Positions 1-5,894 of a stretch of DNA of 6,305 nt are shown piece after piece. The stretch lies in contig VBQP01000046.1 of NCBI GenBank assembly GCA_008297795.1, positions 1-6,305 of the forward strand, read 5' to 3'. The notes under the pieces were generated by a model, which worked only from the letters and a program-made list of their open reading frames with translations, was not told the DNA's origin and made no database searches. Position 1 is the stretch's first letter. The number at the start of each line of letters is the position of its first letter. Position numbers and translations under genes: made by a program. This DNA comes from Thermoplasmata archaeon. Lineage in GTDB: Archaea; Thermoplasmatota; E2; UBA202; DSCA01.

Positions 1-119
1 GGAATAAAATTCTTGGCATTTCCTCCAAGATTTTTAAAAATTGTAGAAAAAAGACCGAATTCTTTTTCTACTTTTTCAATCATTACTATACTGCCCAAAG
101 GATATGTTTTGTTTTTCAT
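1..119 (-). CDS. Transposase, N-terminal 39 residues only (possible IS4/IS1634-like)
   Basis: The minus strand reads from ATG at 119-117 as MKNKTYPLGSIVMIEKVEKE, then FGLFSTIFKNLGGNAKNFI and off the window edge. A TAA lies in frame at 137-135, so this ATG is the first possible start. The opening (polar residues, then PLGSIVMIEKVEKEFGL) resembles, from memory, the N-termini of archaeal DDE transposases of the IS4/IS1634 kind; no catalytic residue is in the window, so the family is uncertain. An AT-rich AAAGATATT at 148-140 is centred about 25 bp before the ATG and could act as a TATA box for a leaderless transcript. The gene lies in opposite orientation to the acyltransferase it interrupts. 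It could also be some other short conserved protein. Confidence 0.55.
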   Translation of the reverse strand, partial: MKNKTYPLGSIVMIEKVEKEFGLFSTIFKNLGGNAKNFI

Positions 120-158
120 AAGCAGATATTGGTTTTACCAATATCTTTCCTTTGGGCA
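92..158. repeat. Nested inverted repeat around the transposase start codon
   Basis: There are two perfect inverted repeats. The outer arms are TGCCCAAAGG at 92-101 and CCTTTGGGCA at 149-158. The inner arms are AGATATTGGT at 124-133 and ACCAATATCT at 137-146, with a TTT loop. On the minus-strand transcript the transposase ATG (119-117) lies between the inner hairpin and the downstream outer arm, so it would be enclosed by the folded RNA. The outer left arm is within the transposase codons YPLGS, so this is not a simple terminal repeat. It is seen directly; the regulatory role is inference. Confidence 0.8.
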
Positions 159-162
159 ATGA

Positions 163-354
163 TTAAGTGGCGAAGTCAAGTTGCAAAAAACCAGGATAGG
201 AAAGAACTGCCTGATAGGTGGAGAAACATTCATAATGCCGGGAGTGACAATAGAGGACAACGTCGTTCTTGGCTCAAAGGCAATGGTTCCCAAAGGCATG
301 ACGCTGAAAAGCGGAAAAACATATGTGGGCATACCTGCAAAGCCGATTAATTGA
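163..354 (+). pseudogene. C-terminal remnant of a hexapeptide-repeat (left-handed beta-helix) acyltransferase
   Basis: The plus strand has an open frame from 163 to the TGA at 352-354 with 63 codons. It reads through TRIGKNCLIGG, then MPGVTIEDNVVLGSKAMVPK, and ends YVGIPAKPIN. The spaced I-G-x-x / V-x-I-x-x-x pattern and the closing VGIPAKP are the signature of the last coils of left-handed beta-helix acetyltransferases, which acylate sugars, amino acids or CoA-linked substrates; which substrate cannot be told. There is no plausible start: the frame is closed by TGA at 160-162, where the insertion sequence begins, and the first internal ATG (235) is inside the helix repeats. The rest of the gene is expected on the far side of the insertion sequence. 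Its stop directly abuts the convergent trmI stop. Confidence 0.75.
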
Positions 355-1080
355 TCAGGCAATCTTTCTTCCGAATGTCAAAAAACCGGTATGCATTATA
401 CCCCTCGGAAAGGGATGGGTGTATCCTGCGACAGACTTCCATTCGCGCTGTATGTTCTCCACCATCTTTATGTGACTGAATCCCGATTTTTCCATTTCGC
501 TTCTCACCTTTATCTGCTGTTCTATGTGAGGGGAATAAACAACAAGCCACCCTCCCGATTTCAGATGCTCAAATGCCCTGCCAACCAGGTTCTCAGCACC
601 CTTCAGGTCAAATGTTACCATATCAAGCCCTTCCTCATCAAAGTTCCCCATATCTTCATTTTTGATTTCAACTATGCCGTCCATGCCGCACATGGAAATA
701 TTCTTCCTTGCCTTCTCATAAAATTCCTTCCTCTTTTCATATGTATAAACCTTTCCTTCACTGCCCACAATATGCCCCAGAAAAATGGCAAGAAAGCCGG
801 AGCCGGAGCCGCCGTCCAGGCATCTCCATCCCCTGCCAACTCCAGTTACAGCAACTATTTGTGCAGCATCCTTTGGCATTATTATCTGCGCTCCTCTTCT
901 GCATTTTTCCAGGAGGTCTGTAATTGTTGGCTCAACGACGACAAATTCCTCGCCGCCTGCCGAAACTTTTTCCCCTATTTTCGCATTGCTTATATCAACC
1001 CTGCCGACATGTGTGTTCACCACGCCTCTCCTGACCAGAAACTTCCTTTCCTTATGGAGAAGAAGTACATATTCTGACAT
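355..1080 (-). CDS. trmI: tRNA (adenine-N1)-methyltransferase, TrmI family
   Basis: The 241-residue protein is predicted to transfer a methyl group from S-adenosylmethionine to N1 of adenine 58 (and, in some archaea, 57) in the T-loop of tRNA, as a cytoplasmic tetramer. The N-terminal 60 residues match the small beta domain of TrmI. GAQIIMPKDAAQIV (63-76) is the typical lead-in. LDGGSGSGFLAIFLG (88-102) is the SAM-binding loop, and Glu115 in VYTYEKR is the acidic ribose-binding residue. Asp158 in TFDLKGAENL is motif IV, and HTGFL (230-234) is the family's C-terminal signature. The Pro that usually follows in motif IV (D-x-x-x-P) is Ala162. The ATG start is supported by GAGGTGA at 1093-1087, seven bases from the gene, and lies 29 nt inside the radical SAM gene. 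It is the last gene of the pcm operon. Confidence 0.9.
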   Translation of the reverse strand: MSEYVLLLHKERKFLVRRGVVNTHVGRVDISNAKIGEKVSAGGEEFVVVEPTITDLLEKCRRGAQIIMPKDAAQIVAVTGVGRGWRCLDGGSGSGFLAIFLGHIVGSEGKVYTYEKRKEFYEKARKNISMCGMDGIVEIKNEDMGNFDEEGLDMVTFDLKGAENLVGRAFEHLKSGGWLVVYSPHIEQQIKVRSEMEKSGFSHIKMVENIQREWKSVAGYTHPFPRGIMHTGFLTFGRKIA

Positions 1081-1957
1081 ATTTTTTCACCTCATTGATT
1101 TCTTTTTTAAACTCCTCATCGCTCATTTTTCTGGGGTAATTGTAAATCGGTCCGCCCACTCTCTCGTTGTAAAAAGGACGGTTGCATGAAGGGCATCCTG
1201 AAGTCAGAAATGCCTCCCTGCATATGCCATAGCCATCGATATGCAGTTCCTTCATTTTCCCGTCCTCGAACTCGAAACTTCCCTTCCCTTTCTTTATAAG
1301 ACATCTTGCAATCTGCATCGCACGATATCGCCCCATTTCAGGAGGTTCTCCGCCCCTGAGAGGCGTGTATGAAAAAAGTGCAACCTCTATACCCTGGCGG
1401 TACATATCCCTCATGATTCTTACTGCGTCCTCGTCGCTCTCCCCCAGCCCTATTATGATATGAGCTGTTGCATTTCCGAAAACGGATTTTGCAGTTCTCA
1501 AGCCATCCAGATATTCATTCCATGGTGGAACGTTTTTCTTCCATCTGTTGAAAAGTTCTTCCGTGCAGCAGTCTATGCCTATGCCCACCCTCTCCACGCC
1601 CGCCTCCTTCAGCCGCTCCATGTTTTCCCTGCTGGTGGGATTCATTGAAACAGATATGGGGGTAGATGTATTCATTTTTTTCACAGCTTCGATTATATCT
1701 TCCACCACGCCATTGTAGTACAGGCTCTGTATGCATATCCTTCCCGCTTTTCCCTCGAGGTTGCTGGTTGCATTTTCAACCGGAAAGGAGGGCCATCTCA
1801 CCCTTGAAAGGAAATCTTTCCCCTGTGTGCAGTAAGCGCATTTCCCCGTACATTTTTCTCCCACCATGAAATAGAGGGTCGTGGGCTTTACATCAATCTT
1901 CCACTCTGCAAGCCCTAACAGAGGGGCTGTTCCTGAGGAAACCCGTATCCTATCCAT
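1052..1957 (-). CDS. Radical SAM protein, biotin synthase-related (COG2516-like; possible archaeal lipoyl synthase subunit)
   Basis: The 301-residue protein has the CxxxCxxC motif (Cys36, Cys40, Cys43 in EKCTGKCAYC) that holds the SAM-cleaving [4Fe-4S] cluster. After it comes LSRVRWPSFP (50-59), then the Gly-rich SAM-contacting strands (GIGID near 126-130, HIIIGLGES near 166-174). The tail SGCPSCNRPFYNE (253-265) adds Cys255 and Cys258; with Cys246 these could bind an auxiliary iron-sulfur cluster. From memory, RVSxGTAxxLG, LSRVxWP and SGCPxCNRPxYNE are hallmarks of the biotin-synthase-related COG2516 group, which includes the archaeal two-part lipoyl synthase (LipS1/LipS2); the exact reaction is inference. 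The frame extends upstream to a TTG at 1987, but ATG at 1957 has GGAGAAGGTGG just before it and overlaps pcm by 8 nt, so I chose it (ATG at 1960 is the alternative). Confidence 0.85.
   Translation of the reverse strand: MDRIRVSSGTAPLLGLAEWKIDVKPTTLYFMVGEKCTGKCAYCTQGKDFLSRVRWPSFPVENATSNLEGKAGRICIQSLYYNGVVEDIIEAVKKMNTSTPISVSMNPTSRENMERLKEAGVERVGIGIDCCTEELFNRWKKNVPPWNEYLDGLRTAKSVFGNATAHIIIGLGESDEDAVRIMRDMYRQGIEVALFSYTPLRGGEPPEMGRYRAMQIARCLIKKGKGSFEFEDGKMKELHIDGYGICREAFLTSGCPSCNRPFYNERVGGPIYNYPRKMSDEEFKKEINEVKKYVRICTSSP
1087..1093 (-). promoter_or_regulatory. Ribosome binding site of trmI
   Basis: GAGGTGA on the minus strand is six bases from the trmI ATG at 1080 and complementary to the archaeal 16S 3' end (ACCUCC). 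It lies inside the coding region of the preceding radical SAM gene. It fixes the trmI start and shows that internal operon genes use Shine-Dalgarno initiation here. Confidence 0.8.
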
Positions 1958-2582
1958 CATAGCCACCTTCTCCCACCATGGGCACAAAAGAGCAACCTCC
2001 GAGATTTTTCTCCGTTATTTTACCATCTGCTTTCTCCACCAGAATCAAATCACATATCCTCCCGCCGACAGGAACAAGCATCTTCCCGCCATCAGAAAGT
2101 TGCTCCACGAGGCGGGGCGGGACGGCGGGGGCGGCACATGTCGCATATATCCTGTCAAAAGGACTGTGTTCAGGAAGACCGAGAGAGCCATCACCTACAA
2201 TGACAGTGATATTTTTTATTCCCAGTTTTTCGAAATTTGCCATGGCTTTTTCCGCAAGTTCCTTTATCCTTTCCACAGTATAAACATGCCCATCCCTCAC
2301 TATTTTCGCGGTTACGGCTGCATGGTATCCTGTCCCTGTGCCCACCTCCAGAACCCTGCTATTTCTTTTTAAATCAAGAGCCTCTGACATTATGGCAACC
2401 ATGTGGGGGGCTGATATTGTCTGCCCGTAGCCTATTTCAAGAGGCGTGTCGTTGTACGCATATTTTCTCATGCTTTCTGGAACAAAAATCTCTCTTGGCA
2501 CATCTCTCATTGCATCTATGACACTATCGGAAGTGAGATAGCCGCTCTGCATGAGATGACGTATAAGCCGTTCCTTTTCCAC
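1950..2582 (-). CDS. pcm: Protein-L-isoaspartate O-methyltransferase
   Basis: The 210-residue protein methylates the carboxyl of L-isoaspartyl residues that form by spontaneous damage of Asn and Asp, starting their repair; it is a soluble cytoplasmic enzyme and its length is typical. Visible landmarks are the family helix DAMRDVPREIFVPES (23-37), the GQTISAPHMVA loop (53-63) that contacts the substrate, SAM motif I VLEVGTGTGYHAAV (77-90), acidic Glu104 in VYTVERI, FDRIYATCAAP (142-152, motif II), and FVPMVGEGGY near the end. The start is GTG at 2582: it gives the standard N-terminus and lies about 24 bp from the centre of a TATA box, so the mRNA is probably leaderless. An ATG at 2584 is out of frame. 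It is the first gene of the operon with the radical SAM gene and trmI. Confidence 0.93.
   Translation of the reverse strand: MEKERLIRHLMQSGYLTSDSVIDAMRDVPREIFVPESMRKYAYNDTPLEIGYGQTISAPHMVAIMSEALDLKRNSRVLEVGTGTGYHAAVTAKIVRDGHVYTVERIKELAEKAMANFEKLGIKNITVIVGDGSLGLPEHSPFDRIYATCAAPAVPPRLVEQLSDGGKMLVPVGGRICDLILVEKADGKITEKNLGGCSFVPMVGEGGYDG
1961..1973 (-). promoter_or_regulatory. Ribosome binding site deciding the radical SAM start
   Basis: The minus strand reads GGAGAAGGTGGCT followed by ATGATGG. GGTG (1967-1964) is three bases from the ATG at 1960 and six from the ATG at 1957; the latter has the better spacing. The site is within the last codons of pcm, as expected for coupled translation. Confidence 0.6.
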
Positions 2583-2602
2583 ATGAGATAATTTTAAGTT
2601 TG

Positions 2603-2610
2603 TATATAAA
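2603..2610 (-). promoter_or_regulatory. TATA box of the pcm - radical SAM - trmI operon
   Basis: Minus-strand TTTATATA is centred about 24-25 bp before the GTG start of pcm, so transcription should begin at or within a base or two of the start codon (leaderless mRNA). No Shine-Dalgarno motif precedes the GTG, which agrees. Confidence 0.7.
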
Positions 2611-2639
2611 CTATTTCGACGTTGCCATGATTGTCATAT

Positions 2640-2669
2640 CAGAACAAAATTGATTTAACAGAACAAATT
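2640..2669 (+). repeat. Direct repeat upstream of the kinase TATA box
   Basis: CAGAACAAAATT (2640-2651) and CAGAACAAATT (2659-2669) differ by one A. They are 19 bp apart start to start, close to two helical turns, and the second one overlaps the first base of the TATA box at 2669-2676. They may be an operator or a duplicated BRE-like element. Seen directly; the role is inference. Confidence 0.5.
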
Positions 2670-2676
2670 TTATATA
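2669..2676 (+). promoter_or_regulatory. TATA box of the histidine kinase gene
   Basis: TTTATATA is centred 24-25 bp before the GTG at 2697, which predicts a leaderless mRNA. The A-rich CAGAACAAA directly before it fits the purine-rich BRE position. The box is identical to that of the divergent pcm operon, with about 58 bp between the two. Confidence 0.7.
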
Positions 2677-2696
2677 TTATTTCTGAATAGTACTTC

Positions 2697-4928
2697 GTGG
2701 AAAAGGGAGAACGAAGTCTCGGGGAGGCAATAAATGAACTCAGGTCCAAAGTTGCTGAACTGAGCAATTTCGTTGAAATATACTCTATTGCTACCAGAAA
2801 CAGCATAATGTTTAACCTTGACAGAAAGGGCGATTTCATTTCTGCAAAGAAGGGAGACTCCCCGCTCCGTGAAATCGAGGGAAAATCCTTTTTGTCCGTA
2901 TTGAAAGAAGGAGAAAGGAAGAAAGCAGCCGAAAATTTCATGAGATGCCTGGAGGGAGAAAGAGTCAGCACATCTGTGGAGACAAAAGACGGAAAAACAT
3001 TCAATGTTGTTGCAATGCCAATCACAGATGCAGGAACGGAGGGCATCCAGGGAATAGCAATGGAGGAAACGAGACGGGGCGAATTCGAAGAATTATTTGA
3101 TGCAATTGGAGAAGCAATGTGCATATCAGACCTGCTCGGCAATATAGAAATGGCAAACCGCCCGTTCAGTTCCCTTCTGGGATATGAAAACATAAAAAGC
3201 AAAAACATATTTGATTTTATAGACGATGCCAGTTCTCCAGAAATAAGAGAAGGTGTAAGGGAGGCGCTTGCAGGCAGAAGGCAGAAGAAAGAGGCGTATG
3301 TTGTAGCTGCTGACAGAACCAAAATCCCTGTCGAAATTGAGATATCTGAAGTGAATGGCATGGAGTTGCTGTTCAGGATAACCGAAACAAGATACAGAAA
3401 CAGAATCGAGAGGGAAATAGAGGAAATCTCAGAGAAAAAAGATGAACGTTTGCAAGACTTTAAGGAAAAACTCTCCATGATTTCAGAATTGGATGGAAAA
3501 ACTTCTCTGCAGGACCTGTACGACGCTGCGATACGCACGATAATGAAATTTTTTGATGCGAATTCCTGTTTTATAGGAATGTTTTCTGAAGGAGAATTCA
3601 ATATCGTGGCATATCATGGGGACAAACCATCAGATGTACCAGTTGATGGAATAATGGAAGCAGCATCGAAAAACGGATTGTACGAGATATACGGAGAAGA
3701 AAATCATGTGTATGCCCCCCTCTCTGTTCATAAAAAAGTTACAGGAGCAATAGGGTTGAAACTTGACCCTGAACTTTCAGATGAAGATGTCATGCTGCTC
3801 AAAATTTTAGCCATGTATTTTGCAAAATCAGCAGCATATGTCAGCAGCGAATCCTCACTGAAAAGTTACAGAGAGACAATGAGCAGGGCGGTTGAGGGCA
3901 TGTACCGCACAACTTTTGATGGGAAAATAGTCAAGGTAAATCCTGCGTTTGCCCGCATTTTTGGATACGAAGGAAGGGAGAAAGAACTGAAAAAAATAAA
4001 TGCAGAGAACTTGTTTTTAAACCCGGAAGACAGAAAAAAATTCATTGGGATTCTTGAAAGAGATGGAGTGGTTCAACATTTCGAAACAAAATATGTAACG
4101 AGGAATAAAAAAGTTATATTTGGCAGGGAATCTGCCTGGATAATCAACGACAGCAATGAAAAGATGATTGAGGGCATGTTCCAGGACATAACACATGAAA
4201 TGAAAATGGAGGAGGATGCAAGATTTTACAATTCCCTCCTGCGCCATGACATATACAACAAAAATGAGATTGCAATAGGTTATATCGGGCTTTTGAAAAG
4301 CAGCGACCTTTCCGAGAAAGAGAGGAAAATCATAGATAAGGCTGTGAGGGCGATAACAGAGGGAAACAAACTGATAGAGACTGTGAAAAAACTTGAGATA
4401 ATCAGGGAAAAAAAGGAGATGAGCAATATAAACATAGACAACATAATGAAGCAGGTCATAGAGCATTACGCCGAAGAAGCGAGAAAGAGGGATATTGAAA
4501 TATCATACGAGCCTTCAGGCGCTATTGTGATGGGCAACGAACTGGTGGAAGACATATTCTCAAATCTTTTGAAGAATTCAATAGAACATTCCTACGGCCA
4601 GCATATAAAAATATACGCAAAGGATGATGACGAGGGATGGAGCATCTTCATGGAAGACGACGGAGTGGGCATCCCCGAAGAAGAAAAAAACAAGATATTC
4701 CAGCAGGGCTGGAAGGGGCAGGGAAGCACAGGGAGCGGACTGGGGCTTTATCTGGTTAAAAAGATAGTTGACGGCTTTGGCGGGAAAATATGGGTGGAAA
4801 GCGGCGAGGATGAATATCCTGAAGGCTGCAGGTTTGTCGTATGGTTGAAGAAGGGAGGTATTGCTACCAAAAAAAACCGGAGTGAGATAATAGGAAACGA
4901 ATCCAGGGTTGCAAGAGTCAGATGGTAA
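2697..4928 (+). CDS. Cytoplasmic PAS-PAS-GAF-PAS sensor histidine kinase
   Basis: The 743-residue protein senses a cytoplasmic signal and autophosphorylates on a histidine. Order of domains: short coiled coil (about 5-25), PAS (28-122), PAS (128-230), coiled coil (228-262), GAF (268-382), PAS (388-505), HisKA-like dimerisation helix with the phospho-acceptor His517 in LLRHDIYNK, and HATPase_c (about 612-718). The ATPase shows N box NLLKNSIEHS (Asn623, Asn627), G1 DDGVGIP (654-660), IFQQGWKG (667-674) and G2 GSGLGLYLVKKI (679-690). No transmembrane segment or receiver domain is present. RHDIxNK is typical of archaeal kinases. GTG at 2697 is chosen because it lies 25 bp from a TATA box; the next ATG is residue 38. 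A 25-residue basic tail follows the ATPase. Its ligand and partner regulator are unknown, and none is encoded in the window. Confidence 0.9.
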   Translation: MEKGERSLGEAINELRSKVAELSNFVEIYSIATRNSIMFNLDRKGDFISAKKGDSPLREIEGKSFLSVLKEGERKKAAENFMRCLEGERVSTSVETKDGKTFNVVAMPITDAGTEGIQGIAMEETRRGEFEELFDAIGEAMCISDLLGNIEMANRPFSSLLGYENIKSKNIFDFIDDASSPEIREGVREALAGRRQKKEAYVVAADRTKIPVEIEISEVNGMELLFRITETRYRNRIEREIEEISEKKDERLQDFKEKLSMISELDGKTSLQDLYDAAIRTIMKFFDANSCFIGMFSEGEFNIVAYHGDKPSDVPVDGIMEAASKNGLYEIYGEENHVYAPLSVHKKVTGAIGLKLDPELSDEDVMLLKILAMYFAKSAAYVSSESSLKSYRETMSRAVEGMYRTTFDGKIVKVNPAFARIFGYEGREKELKKINAENLFLNPEDRKKFIGILERDGVVQHFETKYVTRNKKVIFGRESAWIINDSNEKMIEGMFQDITHEMKMEEDARFYNSLLRHDIYNKNEIAIGYIGLLKSSDLSEKERKIIDKAVRAITEGNKLIETVKKLEIIREKKEMSNINIDNIMKQVIEHYAEEARKRDIEISYEPSGAIVMGNELVEDIFSNLLKNSIEHSYGQHIKIYAKDDDEGWSIFMEDDGVGIPEEEKNKIFQQGWKGQGSTGSGLGLYLVKKIVDGFGGKIWVESGEDEYPEGCRFVVWLKKGGIATKKNRSEIIGNESRVARVRW

Positions 4929-5486
4929 TCAGGAAGATGTCCAGACAAAAAATGTGAAACCTGCAAATCCCGAACTCGATACGGAGAATAACCCATCCCA
5001 TCCGACAACGCCTATGAATCCAAGAGTTAAAATTCTGTGGGAACCGTAAATTGTTGTCGAGTCACCGGACGGCATAATGGGTATTATGTCTGTTTCTGCA
5101 TTTTCCCCACGATAGTTGCAGTATATTGCAGACGGAAAAAGCGATAAACTTATGCTCCACAGTGACAACTTCAAAATGCTCGGCGGAAATGCAAAATGAA
5201 AACCATCGCCAGCAGACATTATGAAGTACAACTTCAATCCACTGTCATTTAAGAATTGCCGTATCGCTTTATCTTCCCTTGCCATTTCTGCGCACTTCTC
5301 TGCTATAGCCCTGGAAAAATCCTTGCTGTAAGGCAAAAACATTTTCACTGTTTCGGTCTCTCCCCCGGGCAGATATTTCGTGAACGTGACATATCTTCCA
5401 TCTTCCGAGCCAGATGATTCAGCAGGAAAAATTGCAGGGATAATAATGGCGAACAGCAAAACAAGAGAAAGGAATTTTTTGCCCAT
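4929..5486 (-). CDS. Secreted protein of unknown function
   Basis: I do not recognise this 185-residue protein. It opens with a clear signal peptide: MGKK, a hydrophobic core LSLVLLFAIIIPAIF (6-20), and a probable cut near PAESSG (21-26). The mature part has a charged, probably helical stretch (55-80, with Cys65), then hydrophobic or beta-like segments LKLSLWSISLSLFPS (105-119), Cys123 in IYCNYRG, and a Gly/Phe-rich end with GFIGVVGWDG (156-165) and GFAGFTFFVW (173-182). The two cysteines could pair outside the cell. ATG at 5486 lies 25 bp from a TATA-like element, so it is probably leaderless with its own promoter. Its stop directly abuts the stop of the convergent kinase gene. It may be anchored at the C-terminus, but no sorting signal is clear. 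Confidence 0.8.
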   Translation of the reverse strand: MGKKFLSLVLLFAIIIPAIFPAESSGSEDGRYVTFTKYLPGGETETVKMFLPYSKDFSRAIAEKCAEMAREDKAIRQFLNDSGLKLYFIMSAGDGFHFAFPPSILKLSLWSISLSLFPSAIYCNYRGENAETDIIPIMPSGDSTTIYGSHRILTLGFIGVVGWDGLFSVSSSGFAGFTFFVWTSS

Positions 5487-5506
5487 GGAATAATATCAAA
5501 CGGCTG

Positions 5507-5515
5507 TATTTAAAA
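5507..5515 (-). promoter_or_regulatory. TATA box of the secreted-protein gene
   Basis: Minus-strand TTTTAAATA is centred about 25 bp before the ATG at 5486. It lies between that start and the stop codon of the preceding gene (5519-5517), so the secreted-protein gene can be transcribed on its own. Confidence 0.55.
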
Positions 5516-5516
5516 T

Positions 5517-5882
5517 CTACTCTTCCCCTTCCTCAGTTATGTTTTCAAGAATTTCCATGGGATTTTTAACAACAAATTTTGGATAAAGTATCACATTTGT
5601 AATGCATCCGAATTCTGTGACATAGTATTCATGATCCCTGCTTATGACACCTGACATTCTGAATTCCATTTCTTTCATTTCCTCGGAGAGATTTATGGCG
5701 CCCTCCGTGAATTCCATGAATGCGCCTTCCGCCTCAATTCCCTTAACACCACCTATTATTATCTCCAGATTGAAAATGCACTCCCCTATTTTCTTTCCAT
5801 CTGTGATTATGTCACCCATCCCTATGTAAAGCCCCGGGAATTCCTTGATGTCATATTTCATGATAGGTAAAAACATCTCCAT
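5517..5882 (-). CDS. Acidic hypothetical protein
   Basis: I do not recognise this 121-residue protein. It has no signal peptide or membrane segment and is rich in Glu, ending in EEGEE. Alternating hydrophobic stretches such as ECIFNLEIIIGGVKGIEAEG (33-52) and ITNVILYPKFVV (94-105) suggest a beta-rich fold; Cys34 and Cys93 are the only cysteines. The start is uncertain. The frame has ATGs at 5882, 5876 and 5861; an AT-rich TAAATATTT-like element centred near 5890 is 29 bp before the 5861 codon, so the shorter form starting MKYDIKEFPG (114 residues) is equally likely. It follows the small membrane protein gene by 12 nt and may be co-transcribed with it. Confidence 0.65.
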   Translation of the reverse strand: MEMFLPIMKYDIKEFPGLYIGMGDIITDGKKIGECIFNLEIIIGGVKGIEAEGAFMEFTEGAINLSEEMKEMEFRMSGVISRDHEYYVTEFGCITNVILYPKFVVKNPMEILENITEEGEE

Positions 5883-5894
5883 TAATAAATATTT

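Larger units (their letters stand above)
1..160 (-). mobile_element. Right-hand end of an insertion sequence, running off the left edge
   Basis: The element holds the start of a transposase-like gene on the minus strand plus about 40 bp of non-coding end sequence. It cuts into an acyltransferase reading frame that is intact from base 163 rightwards but stops at 160-162 in the same frame. The exact outer end is not resolved: anything from about 158 to 175 is possible, because the other end, the matching terminal inverted repeat and the target duplication lie outside the window. Inference rests on the transposase-like N-terminus together with the broken neighbour. Confidence 0.6.

Noticed and set aside
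124..146. Perfect 10-bp inverted repeat as a transcription terminator
   Set aside because: It has an AT-rich stem with no T tract after it and sits at the 5' side of the transposase gene, so a role at the IS end or in translation control is more likely.
129..350. Open frame of 73 codons on the plus strand at the left edge
   Set aside because: It is out of frame with the hexapeptide acyltransferase remnant, which has clear beta-helix repeats; this frame has no recognisable pattern and crosses the insertion junction.
391..1077. Long plus-strand frame opposite trmI (228 codons)
   Set aside because: It is antisense to a gene with full TrmI motifs and is rich in Cys, His and Phe as expected for a shadow frame.
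1958..1987. Longer radical SAM protein starting at TTG 1987
   Set aside because: The start codon is TTG without a ribosome binding site, and it would overlap pcm by 38 nt; the ATG at 1957 has a well-placed GGAGAAGGTGG.
2639..3601. Minus-strand frame of 320 codons opposite the kinase N-terminus
   Set aside because: It is Ser-rich and low in complexity as a shadow of Glu/Lys-rich coding, and it covers the kinase PAS domains and promoter.
4926..4931. Terminator or small RNA between the kinase and the secreted-protein gene
   Set aside because: The two stop codons touch and no hairpin or T tract is seen around them.
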